NCBI RefSeq assembly: GCF_000013765.1
Contig: NC_007954.1
Location: 2,294,001-2,358,000, forward strand
Origin: Shewanella denitrificans OS217
Lineage (GTDB): Bacteria > Pseudomonadota > Gammaproteobacteria > Enterobacterales > Shewanellaceae
Direction of reading: 5' to 3'
Length of the DNA: 64,000 nucleotides
Below, one piece after another: positions 9,621 to 17,897 of this stretch. The notes below the pieces were generated by a model, which searched no databases, had not been told where the DNA came from, and was given only the letters and a program-made list of their open reading frames with translations. The translations under genes were made by a program, and so were the position numbers. Within the stretch, counting starts at the first letter, position 1. Every line of letters starts with the position of its first letter.

Positions 9621-9974
9621 TCATAACCTCAGTGTTTGCAGTTGAAAAGACCTAATTCTTCTCAACAAAATAGTGGCAAAATAATAGAACTTTTACTTTA
9701 AAAAACAGTTCATTAATAACCATTGCATGGCACTAATGTAAATTAAGCTAATCTGAAGTTCAATCCATAAGAAAAACTAATGAACTGATGAAATAAAAAT
9801 ATGGGATACTAGCGCGATAGCAGATTAGATGACTATGACTAGCTCGGTAAATTGGCCACAGAATACCCCTTTTATAGCGAACAAACCAGACGGCAGTTGC
9901 TCAGTAATATTGATGATATTGCTATGATATTTACCGACTATAATGATAAGACTTAAGCACAAGGCGACGACAAA
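9621..9974. other. Divergent intergenic region, nagZ / sdaA
   Basis: About 350 AT-rich bases. A TATAAT hexamer at 9939-9944 could be the -10 of sdaA, but no good -35 sits at standard spacing. No repeat or RNA gene was seen. Confidence 0.5.
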
Positions 9975-11351
9975 ATGATCAGTGTATTTGACATGTTCAA
10001 GATAGGCATTGGCCCTTCAAGCTCACACACAGTAGGCCCGATGAAAGCGGGTAAGTTCTTTATTGAGCGTATAGAGCGCCTTGGCTTATTGGAACAAACC
10101 GATGAGCTGCAAGCCGAACTCTTTGGATCCCTAGGCCAGACAGGCAAAGGCCATGGTACAGGCAAGGCCGTCATTTTAGGCTTGATGGGCGAAAACCCTG
10201 AAACCGTAGACACCAATGGCATCGACGAAATATTAATTCGCGCCTCAGAAGATCAACTGCTTAAATTGGCCAGCGGCCGATATATTAAGTTCACCCGTGA
10301 AAATGGGATTACTTTCCATCGCCGCAAAAGCCTGCCAGCTCACGCTAACGCCATGACCTTATATGCCTTGGCCGGCGGTGAAATTATTTATCAGCGCACT
10401 TACTATTCGGTGGGCGGCGGCTTTATCTTAGATGAAGATGAAATCGCAGAGCGTAATGCATCCCCCGCCACGCCTATAGAGTGTGCCCCCTATGAGTTTA
10501 ATAGTGCGGCGCAGCTGTTAGATATGTGTTCTGACAATGGCCTCAGTATTTCATCATTAATGATGGCCAATGAGCTTAGCATCGCCAAGGAAGATGACGT
10601 TAAAAATGGCTTATGGCATATTTGGCAAACCATGAAGGCCTGTGTTGAACGGGGTTACCAAAAAGAAGGTATTTTACCCGGCGGCCTTAAACTTCGCCGC
10701 CGCGCCCCAGCCCTTTATCGCCGCCTAAAAGCCGAGGGGCGTAATAATATCGACCCATTAACGGCCATGGATTGGGTCGACTTGTTTGCCCTGTCTGTGA
10801 ATGAGCAAAATGCGGCGGGCGATCGTGTGGTCACTGCACCCACCAATGGCGCTGCCGGCATTATCCCCGCAGTATTATGCTATTACGATATGTTCGTGCA
10901 AGAAGTGGATATCGACGTGTGCAGCCGCTATTTACTCACAGCCGCTGCTATTGGCATTTTATACAAGAAAAATGCCTCGATTTCTGGCGCCGAAGTGGGT
11001 TGTCAGGGTGAAGTGGGTGTCGCTTGCTCCATGGCGGCCGGCGCCTTGACTGAAATCATGGGCGGCACGGTTGAGCATGTGGAAAACGCCGCAGAAATTG
11101 GTATGGAACATAACCTAGGCTTAACTTGCGATCCCGTTGGCGGCCTAGTGCAAGTGCCCTGCATCGAGCGTAATGCCATGGGCGCAATTAAGGCCATTAA
11201 CGCCTCACGCATGGCCCTTCGCGGTGACGGAAATCACAAAGTGTCTTTAGATAAAGTCATCAAAACCATGATGGACACAGGTAAAGACATGCGCAGTAAA
11301 TATAAGGAAACCGCCAAAGGTGGCCTCGCGGTAAACATAGTCGAATGTTAA
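9975..11351 (+). CDS. sdaA: L-serine ammonia-lyase
   Basis: Deaminates L-serine to pyruvate using an oxygen-labile [4Fe-4S] cluster. 458 aa, single-chain type as in E. coli SdaA. GIGPSSSHTVGPMKAG at the N-terminus is the family signature; SISGAEVGCQGEVGVACSMA, LGLTCDPVGGLVQVPC and the C-terminal region supply the cluster Cys residues. It converges on serC, a serine biosynthesis gene, with a shared bidirectional terminator. Confidence 0.96.
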   Translation: MISVFDMFKIGIGPSSSHTVGPMKAGKFFIERIERLGLLEQTDELQAELFGSLGQTGKGHGTGKAVILGLMGENPETVDTNGIDEILIRASEDQLLKLASGRYIKFTRENGITFHRRKSLPAHANAMTLYALAGGEIIYQRTYYSVGGGFILDEDEIAERNASPATPIECAPYEFNSAAQLLDMCSDNGLSISSLMMANELSIAKEDDVKNGLWHIWQTMKACVERGYQKEGILPGGLKLRRRAPALYRRLKAEGRNNIDPLTAMDWVDLFALSVNEQNAAGDRVVTAPTNGAAGIIPAVLCYYDMFVQEVDIDVCSRYLLTAAAIGILYKKNASISGAEVGCQGEVGVACSMAAGALTEIMGGTVEHVENAAEIGMEHNLGLTCDPVGGLVQVPCIERNAMGAIKAINASRMALRGDGNHKVSLDKVIKTMMDTGKDMRSKYKETAKGGLAVNIVEC

Positions 11352-11382
11352 CCCTCATAGCGGTTTGAATACCTGGACAAAT

Positions 11383-11408
11383 AAAAAGAGACCGAAAGGT
11401 CTCTTTTT
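11383..11408. terminator. Bidirectional terminator between sdaA and serC
   Basis: AAAAAGAGACC-GAAA-GGTCTCTTTTT is a perfect 11-bp stem with a GAAA tetraloop. A-run and T-run on opposite sides let it serve both converging genes. Confidence 0.9.
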
Positions 11409-11428
11409 ATTATTTCAACCAGAAGCCA

Positions 11429-12520
11429 TTAACTGTGTTTAGTGGCAAACTCACTCATAAATGTGACTAAGGCTTGTACCCCTTCCAGTGGCATGGCGTT
11501 GTAAAGACTCGCCCGCATGCCGCCCACTATCCTGTGACCTTTTAGGGCAACAAGACCTGCGCGTTCAGCTTCTGCTAGGAATCTACTGTCAAGGGAGTCA
11601 TCGGCGAGTTGAAACGTAACGTTCATCTGGGAGCGGTTCTGCTTAGCGACCCCATTACGATAAAAAGAATTATCATCAATACATGCGTATAGCAGCTGAG
11701 CTTTTTGCTGATTAACTTGGGCAATCACTTCGACGCCCCCAAGCCCTTTTAGCCAGTTAAACACTTCTGCGGCCAAGTACCAGGCAAAGGTTGGCGGGGT
11801 GTTAAACATAGATCCATTTTCGGCGGCTATGCGATAGTCCATCACTGAGGATTGCGGCAAGCTCGCAAGCTTTAGCATGTCATCACGAACGATTACTATG
11901 GATAACCCCGAAGGGCCAATGTTCTTCTGCGCGCCAGCATATATGAGGCCATAGCGGCTAACATCTATCTCTCGGGACATTATGGTTGAGGAAAGATCCG
12001 CGACGATTGGCCAAGGGCTGTCGAGCTCATCGAAAATCTCTATGCCATCCACTGTTTCATTGGTACAGTAATGCACATAGCGATAGTCTTTTTTTATGCT
12101 GTGTAAGTCAGGTAATGTCACTTGATTAAGGCCATCAGCCTTAGTCACAATATTGAGTGCATCAATTTGCGCTTCACCGGCTAGTTTTTGCGCTTCTTCA
12201 ACCGCAGATTGCGACCATTGACCGCTGACTAAATACAAGGCTCTGCCGTGATCGCCTAGAAAGTTGTTGACCACATTGGAAAACTGACTGCGGCCACCAC
12301 CGTGCATAAACAGCACATGGTAATGATTAGGAATATTCATCAGCTGGCGTAAATTCACTTCGGCTTGCTCAGCTAAGGCAATAAACTCTTTGCTGCGGTG
12401 ACTAATTTCCATGACAGAGACGCCAAGGCCATTCCAGTCGAGTAATTCCTGTTGGGCTTTTTGCATCACGGCGGCGGGTAACATGGCTGGCCCCGCGCAA
12501 AAGTTGTAAATACGGCTCAC
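11429..12520 (-). CDS. serC: Phosphoserine aminotransferase
   Basis: PLP enzyme converting 3-phosphohydroxypyruvate to phosphoserine (serine synthesis) and acting in pyridoxal phosphate synthesis. 363 aa. NFCAGPAMLP opens the protein; FMHGGGRSQFSNV is the phosphate-binding loop; YGLIYAGAQKNIGPSG includes the PLP Lys; IVGGMRASLYNAMP is the conserved C-terminal signature. Lies downstream of gyrA on the same strand but after gyrA's terminator. Confidence 0.96.
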   Translation of the reverse strand: MSRIYNFCAGPAMLPAAVMQKAQQELLDWNGLGVSVMEISHRSKEFIALAEQAEVNLRQLMNIPNHYHVLFMHGGGRSQFSNVVNNFLGDHGRALYLVSGQWSQSAVEEAQKLAGEAQIDALNIVTKADGLNQVTLPDLHSIKKDYRYVHYCTNETVDGIEIFDELDSPWPIVADLSSTIMSREIDVSRYGLIYAGAQKNIGPSGLSIVIVRDDMLKLASLPQSSVMDYRIAAENGSMFNTPPTFAWYLAAEVFNWLKGLGGVEVIAQVNQQKAQLLYACIDDNSFYRNGVAKQNRSQMNVTFQLADDSLDSRFLAEAERAGLVALKGHRIVGGMRASLYNAMPLEGVQALVTFMSEFATKHS

Positions 12521-12629
12521 TGCTTACTCCTCAAGATCCAAACTAATGTGCTAATCAGCCAATACTAAAGTATTTACTCTGTGGTTGAATAGGCCTTTAT
12601 TGACTGTTTTAGATGATATTTTTTCCGTA

Positions 12630-12660
12630 AAATAAAACGAGCGCCCTAAGGCGCTCGTTA
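12630..12660 (-). terminator. gyrA terminator
   Basis: Ten-base perfect arms (AACGAGCGCC / GGCGCTCGTT) with a four-base loop, followed on the minus strand by TTTTATTTT, 25 bases past the gyrA stop. Confidence 0.9.
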
Positions 12661-12684
12661 TGGCATTCAAGTCAAACAAGAAGC

Positions 12685-15411
12685 TTATTCTTGCTCGTCT
12701 TCAGCACTGTCTGTTTGAGCAGGGGCTTCAGTGGCTGTAGCACGAGTATCAGTGCTTAGCTCATCACCATCGACAGACTCAGCAGGCACTATCACGTTGC
12801 CGTCGGCATCGAGGATCTCATCAGTTTGAATTTCTTCAATGCGCTGCAAACCGACGACTTTCTCGTCTTCTGCGGTGCGAATGATGGTCACGCCTTGAGT
12901 GTTACGGCCTATAATGGACACGCCTTCAGCTGGGGTACGTACTAAGGTGCCTTTATCACTGATAAGCATAATTTCATCAAACTCACCCACTTGCACAGCA
13001 CCAACAACGGCGCCGTTACGTTCTGTGACCTTGATAGAAACCACACCTTTAGTGCCGCGGCTCTTAGCTGGGTATTCATTCAGTTCAGTACGCTTGCCAT
13101 AACCGTTTTCGGTCACAGTTAAGATAGCGCCATCGCCTTTAGGCACAATAAGTGAAACCACTTTCTGGCCATCTTCAAGCTTAATACCACGAACGCCGGT
13201 TGCGGTGCGGCCCATTGGACGCAGCGCAATGATTTCTTCGCCAGTTTCGGCGTCAATCTTCACTTCACCGGTTTCAGAGTCGCGCGCTTTCTCGTTGAAA
13301 CGTACCACTTTACCTTCGTTAGAGAACAACATGATGTCGTCGCTGCCGTCAGTAATATCAACGCCAATCAGCTGATCGCCATCTTTTAAGTTCACCGCAA
13401 TAATGCCGTTCGCTCTTGGATTGCTGTAAGCCGTTAACGCCGTTTTCTTCACCGTACCGTGAGCAGTCGCCATGATAATAAACTTATCATCGGCGTATTC
13501 ACGCACTGGCAATATAGCCGTGATACGCTCGCCATCGGATAGCGGCAGCAAGTTAACAATAGGTCGACCACGGGCTGTACGGCTCGCAAGCGGTAATTGA
13601 TACACTTTTAGCCAGTACATCTTACCGAAGTCTGAGAAGCACAATATGGTGTCGTGTGTATTCGCCACCAGTAGTTTCTCGACGAAATCTTCATCTTTTA
13701 CCTTGGTCGCAGCCTTGCCTTTACCACCACGGCGCTGAGCCTGGTAATCAGATAACGGCTGGTACTTGGCATAACCTGTGTGAGACAAGGTCACCACAAC
13801 GTCTTCTTCATTGATAAGATCTTCAAGACTCATATCGATTTCGTTTTCGTTGATTATGGTGCGGCGCACGTCACCGTATTGCTCAAGCACTTCTTCAAGC
13901 TCTTCCTTGATGACTTCCATCAAACGCTCTGGGCTACGAAGAATAAGCAGTAGTCCCGCAATAACAATCAATAATTCTTCATATTCTGACAGAATTTTTT
14001 CATGTTCAAGGCCAGTTAATCTGTGAAGACGTAACTCAAGAATCGCCTGGGCTTGCTGCTCAGTGAGGAAGTATTGACCATCACGGATGCCGTATTCTGG
14101 CTCTAACCATTCAGGACGCGCCGCATCATCGCCGGCTTTTTCAAGCATGCCTTGTACATGGCCAAGTTCCCAACCTTGTGCAACCAATTGCAGCTTAGCT
14201 TCTGCTGGTGTTGGCGAGGCTTTGATTAACGCGATAATCGGGTCAATGTTTGCCAGTGCTATGGCTAACGCTTCTAAAATATGCGCACGTTCGCGGGCTT
14301 TACGCAGTTCGAATACGGTGCGGCGGGTGACCACTTCACGGCGGTGAAGAATAAAGCACTCAAGCATTTCTTTCAGGTTAAATAACTTAGGTTGGCCGTT
14401 GGTTAACGCCACCATGTTAATGCCAAAAGAACACTGCATCTGAGTTTGGGCATAAAGGTTGTTTAATACTACCTCGCCCACTTCGCCGCGTTTGATTTCA
14501 ATCACGATACGCATGCCGTCTTTATCAGACTCATCACGTAAACCGCTAATGCCTTCGATTTTCTTGTCTTTGACTAGCTCGGCAATTTTCTCAATTAGGC
14601 GGGCTTTGTTCACCTGGTACGGAATTTCGTGAACGATAATACGCTCGCGGCCGTTATCTTCGGTTTCAATTTCAGCTTTTGAGCGCATTACTGCGCGGCC
14701 GCGACCGGTTTTATAGGCATCAATAATGCCTTTACGACCGTTGATAGACGCTGCCGTTGGGAAATCTGGGCCTGGGATATATTCCATCAACTGTTCAATG
14801 GACAAGCTTGGCTCATCGATTAAGGCTAAACAGCCTTTAACCACTTCCGTTAAGTTGTGTGGTGGAATATTCGTCGCCATACCTACAGCGATACCCGATG
14901 AACCGTTGATCAACAGGTTAGGTACCCGAGTCGGCAATACCGCAGGGATCATTTCAGTGCCGTCATAGTTAGGCACAAAATCCACGGTTTCTTTTTCAAG
15001 ATCAGCCAGTAGTGAATGGGCTAATTTCTGCATACGGATTTCGGTATAACGCATTGCTGCCGCGCTATCGCCATCCACCGAACCGAAGTTACCTTGACCA
15101 TCGACTAAGGTGTAACGCAGTGAAAACGGCTGCGCTAAACGAACAATCGCGTCATATACGGCGCTATCACCATGAGGGTGATACTTACCGATTACGTCAC
15201 CGACCACACGAGCGGATTTCTTATAAGGTTTATTCCAATCGTTCTTTAATTCGCTCATGGCGAATAGCACCCGGCGATGCACAGGCTTTAAGCCATCACG
15301 TACATCCGGTAGTGCGCGGCCTACGATTACGCTCATGGCGTAATCAAGGTAAGAATTCTTTAGTTCGTCTTCGATATTAATTGGCGAAATAGATGATGCC
15401 AGATCAGTCAT
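12685..15411 (-). CDS. gyrA: DNA gyrase subunit A
   Basis: Breakage-reunion subunit of gyrase. 908 aa from MTDLASSISPI, aligning with the E. coli start; an in-frame ATG at 15444 would add 11 residues. The QRDR reads HPHGDSAVYDAIVRLAQ, with quinolone-sensitive Ser83 and Asp87; Tyr122 in AAMRYTEIRM is the active site; QRRGGKG is the GyrA box opening the C-terminal beta-pinwheel. The tail is acidic (SAEDEQE). Divergent from ubiG. Confidence 0.97.
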   Translation of the reverse strand: MTDLASSISPINIEDELKNSYLDYAMSVIVGRALPDVRDGLKPVHRRVLFAMSELKNDWNKPYKKSARVVGDVIGKYHPHGDSAVYDAIVRLAQPFSLRYTLVDGQGNFGSVDGDSAAAMRYTEIRMQKLAHSLLADLEKETVDFVPNYDGTEMIPAVLPTRVPNLLINGSSGIAVGMATNIPPHNLTEVVKGCLALIDEPSLSIEQLMEYIPGPDFPTAASINGRKGIIDAYKTGRGRAVMRSKAEIETEDNGRERIIVHEIPYQVNKARLIEKIAELVKDKKIEGISGLRDESDKDGMRIVIEIKRGEVGEVVLNNLYAQTQMQCSFGINMVALTNGQPKLFNLKEMLECFILHRREVVTRRTVFELRKARERAHILEALAIALANIDPIIALIKASPTPAEAKLQLVAQGWELGHVQGMLEKAGDDAARPEWLEPEYGIRDGQYFLTEQQAQAILELRLHRLTGLEHEKILSEYEELLIVIAGLLLILRSPERLMEVIKEELEEVLEQYGDVRRTIINENEIDMSLEDLINEEDVVVTLSHTGYAKYQPLSDYQAQRRGGKGKAATKVKDEDFVEKLLVANTHDTILCFSDFGKMYWLKVYQLPLASRTARGRPIVNLLPLSDGERITAILPVREYADDKFIIMATAHGTVKKTALTAYSNPRANGIIAVNLKDGDQLIGVDITDGSDDIMLFSNEGKVVRFNEKARDSETGEVKIDAETGEEIIALRPMGRTATGVRGIKLEDGQKVVSLIVPKGDGAILTVTENGYGKRTELNEYPAKSRGTKGVVSIKVTERNGAVVGAVQVGEFDEIMLISDKGTLVRTPAEGVSIIGRNTQGVTIIRTAEDEKVVGLQRIEEIQTDEILDADGNVIVPAESVDGDELSTDTRATATEAPAQTDSAEDEQE

Positions 15412-15781
15412 AAACTGCTCGTTCCCCTGAAAATTAGCCGGCAATTATGATTCCATTTATCGCCGAGCTCAAAAACGTGATTTGGCATTCTAACACAGAT
15501 ATTTATTGTCGCTAGGGCTAAGACGCAGTTAATCCTTTACTGGTTAGAAAAAAGCAATAAAAATGAATGTATTCAGCGAGATTAAGCACGTTCCCCAAAC
15601 AGTAGCACTGTAGTTTTCAGCCTAAATTTCACCCTTTAGCGTCTGCTTTTAGGCACTTCAGGGGCGCTTTCGCTGATAAATTGAGCAATTACCTGTCACC
15701 GCTTTCATTAGCTAAGGACTTTACCCTGTTTGAGAGGCTATAATGCCGCGCAGAAGATAATCAAAACCTTAGGTTACTATC
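15412..15781. promoter_or_regulatory. gyrA / ubiG divergent promoter region
   Basis: About 370 non-coding bases. A TATAAT at about 15739-15744, 38 bases before ubiG, is a likely -10, with only a weak -35 match. No other structure recognised. Confidence 0.45.
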
Positions 15782-16510
15782 ATGCCCAACGACACACACA
15801 CGACTCAGGCAAACGTTGACCCCGCCGAAATCGCCAAATTTGAAGCCATGGCACAAAGTTGGTGGGATCCCAATGGCGAGTTTAAGCCTTTGCATCAACT
15901 CAACCCCTTAAGGCTCAATTATATCGACAGCACGGCTGGCGGCATTTTTGCTAAAAAGGTGTTGGACGTGGGCTGTGGCGGCGGCATTTTATCAGAAAGC
16001 ATGGCAAAACTTGGCGCCAATGTAGACGGCATAGACATGGGCGAGGCGCCCTTAGAAGTGGCTCGTCTGCACGCCTTAGAATCTGGCGTCATGGTGAATT
16101 ACCACAAGACCACCGCAGAAGCGCATAGCGCGAGCCATGCAAACCATTACCAAGTGGTAACCTGCATGGAAATGCTTGAACATGTGCCGGATCCCCAATC
16201 CGTCATTCAAGCTTGTTGCGACATGGTAGAACCGGGCGGCTTTGTGTTTTTCTCAACCATTAACCGCAATATGCTCTCCTACGTACAAGCCATCTTAGGG
16301 GCTGAGTATCTGTTAAAGCTCCTGCCCATAGGCACGCACGATCACAGTAAGTTTATTCGCCCGTCTGAACTCATGGCCATGGTGGATAATACTGACTTAA
16401 TCTGTAAAGACGCCCTTGGCATTAGCTTCAATCCGCTGACCTCTATCTTCAGTTACACCAAAAGTCTTGAGGTGAACTACATGATAGCCACCCAGAAGAT
16501 GGCCGATTAA
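15782..16510 (+). CDS. ubiG: Ubiquinone biosynthesis O-methyltransferase
   Basis: SAM-dependent methyltransferase performing both O-methylations of ubiquinone synthesis. 242 aa. FEAMAQSWWDPNGEFKPLH is the UbiG N-terminal signature; VLDVGCGGGILSESMAKLG is SAM motif I; VTCMEMLEHVPDP is motif II and FFSTINRN a conserved later block. The stop overlaps the start of gph by one base, so the two are probably co-translated. Confidence 0.96.
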   Translation: MPNDTHTTQANVDPAEIAKFEAMAQSWWDPNGEFKPLHQLNPLRLNYIDSTAGGIFAKKVLDVGCGGGILSESMAKLGANVDGIDMGEAPLEVARLHALESGVMVNYHKTTAEAHSASHANHYQVVTCMEMLEHVPDPQSVIQACCDMVEPGGFVFFSTINRNMLSYVQAILGAEYLLKLLPIGTHDHSKFIRPSELMAMVDNTDLICKDALGISFNPLTSIFSYTKSLEVNYMIATQKMAD

Positions 16511-17196
16511 TGTCGATATCTCAACACCCAGTGCCTGGCACAGAGATTCAGGCGGTACTGTTTGATTTAGACGGCACCTTAGTCGATACGGCGCCAGACT
16601 TGATTGAAGCGCTCAATCTCAGCCTAGAAACTGCAGGCTTCGAGCGCCAACAGCCTGAGTTTATCCGCCCTTTTGCTTCCCATGGCAGCATGGCCATGGT
16701 CAACGCGGCCATCGCCTTTGCCAGCGAAGAGGTTAAGGCCCAGGTACGTCAAGGCCTACTTGAACATTATCAAGTCATTAATGGTCAGCAGAGTCAGCTA
16801 TTTGATGGTATCGCACCATTATTAGCGCAGCTTAAAGCGCTCGGGCTTCCCATCGGGGTCGTGACTAATAAACCGGCCCGTTTCGCGAGGCCACTTATTG
16901 ATGTCTTAGGCTTAAATGCACAGCTTGGCACTATCATCAGTGGTGACAGCACCCTTTATTCTAAGCCTCATACCGCCCCCATGTTACTGGCAGCGCAGCA
17001 AATTGCAGTGGCGCCAGCACACATCTTGTATTTAGGGGATGCACTGCGGGACCTTCAAGCGGCTCACAATGCCAATATGCAAGGCGGTATTGCCCTGTGG
17101 GGGTATTTAGCCCGTGATGATGAGCCCGCCTCTTGGCCGTCTCGATACCAATTTAATAGCGCGTTTGAGGTCACGGACTTGTTTTCTTTGAAATGA
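16510..17196 (+). CDS. gph: Phosphoglycolate phosphatase (HAD family)
   Basis: HAD-superfamily hydrolase of 228 aa that dephosphorylates 2-phosphoglycolate. AVLFDLDGTLVDTAPDL holds the nucleophilic Asp; GVVTNKP is motif II; KPHTAPMLL and LGDALRDLQAAHNA are motifs III and IV (the usual GD..D pattern). Directly coupled to ubiG through a TAATG overlap, a pairing common in gammaproteobacteria. HAD substrate range is broad, so glycolate specificity is inferred from context. Confidence 0.88.
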   Translation: MSISQHPVPGTEIQAVLFDLDGTLVDTAPDLIEALNLSLETAGFERQQPEFIRPFASHGSMAMVNAAIAFASEEVKAQVRQGLLEHYQVINGQQSQLFDGIAPLLAQLKALGLPIGVVTNKPARFARPLIDVLGLNAQLGTIISGDSTLYSKPHTAPMLLAAQQIAVAPAHILYLGDALRDLQAAHNANMQGGIALWGYLARDDEPASWPSRYQFNSAFEVTDLFSLK

Positions 17197-17211
17197 GTTA
17201 AGCATAAGTTC

Positions 17212-17515
17212 AACGGGTAACCTCGGCCATTGGACTAAGGTCCCAAGTGGCGCCGACTCTCACTGTAAAAAGTTTACCTATTAAAAGGTCCCTATGGGCT
17301 CGGGCGCAGCATCCCTGCTGCCCTAACGTGATAGGAAGAGTATGAGATAGACTCGAGCCATTTAGTCCAACACCCTCTCATTAGCATCAGAGTTACCATT
17401 TAGATAAAAAAATCAGTATGTTTGTGTATATGCATGATGATTAAGTGCTGGCACGTTTTTGCGCCAAAGTGAGTTTAGAAGGTGTCCAAACTCCGTTTGG
17501 ATTAACGTCGTGGGT
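17212..17515. repeat. Dispersed repeat family Y, copy A
   Basis: Begins at CTCGGCCATTGGACTAA, continues through GCAGCATCCCTGCTGC (perfect hairpin 17306-17321) to CTCGAGCCATTTAGTCCAA with the block ACCCTCTCATTAGCATCAG, and ends around TCCAAAC-TCC-GTTTGGA. TTGGACTAA and TTAGTCCAA are inverted copies, so the segment can fold back. Close matches lie at 19676-19900 (B) and, rearranged, at 45295-45440 (C). Confidence 0.8.
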
Positions 17516-17532
17516 CTTCAACCCACACCCGA

Positions 17533-17570
17533 CCAAGGGGGAAAGATCAACAGCAATCCCTCCCCCTTGG
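17533..17570. repeat. Inverted repeat CCAAGGGGG / CCCCCTTGG
   Basis: Perfect nine-base arms at 17533-17541 and 17562-17570 with a 20-base interior. It directly precedes the nested palindrome at 17587-17728. Confidence 0.85.
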
Positions 17571-17586
17571 AGCTCCCTCCATGCCG

Positions 17587-17728
17587 CCCCGACGAAGTTG
17601 TTGAACCTCATATTCACCTAAAAATACCTAACGGCTCGACAGCACATCCATGTGCCCAACGAGCCTTAACCATCATCCCTGATGGTTGCACGGTATTTTT
17701 AGGTGAATAAATCGGCAACTTCGAGGGG
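17587..17728. repeat. Nested multi-stem palindromic element (candidate structured RNA or cruciform)
   Basis: Outer stem: CGAAGTTG at 17593-17600 with CAACTTCG at 17716-17723, extended by CCCC/GGGG. Second stem: perfect 18-bp arms 17611-17628 and 17692-17709 (TATTCACCTAAAAATACC and its complement). Inside are two branches: GGCTCG/CGAGCC enclosing GCACAT-CC-ATGTGC (17642-17655), and AACCATCA-TCCC-TGATGGTT (17668-17687). No coding function is apparent. Such a perfect branched palindrome implies selection on folding or recent origin; its identity is unknown. Confidence 0.8.
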
Positions 17729-17774
17729 AGTTGATGTACCCTGTTAATGTACTGTTAAGGTTTACATAAGTATG

Positions 17775-17895
17775 GGTCTAGATTTTAAGAGCTAACAGGT
17801 TACACCTAAATATATAAGGTGAGCCATGACGCTTCATTACGAGAAAGGCGAGACGACCGTCCATCCCATGGCCGGGGCAGTCGAGCATACAGGGT
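17775..17895 (+). repeat. Dispersed repeat family X, copy 1 (with mini-ORF)
   Basis: Contains AGAGCTAACAGGTTACACC, then AAGGTGAGCCATGACGCTTC and GGCGAGACGACCGTC (17847-17861), shared with copies at 19360, 19910, 55625, 55836 and 56066. A mini-ORF of 29 codons (17826-17915) starts MTLHYEKGETTV behind an AAGGTG ribosome-site-like sequence and runs into the 3' end of the orphan gene on the opposite strand. Confidence 0.75.
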
Positions 17896-17897
17896 CT

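Noticed and set aside
17459..17710. 83-codon open frame on the plus strand
   Set aside because: It runs through the nested palindrome and Y repeat; no ribosome site, and its composition is dictated by the inverted repeats.
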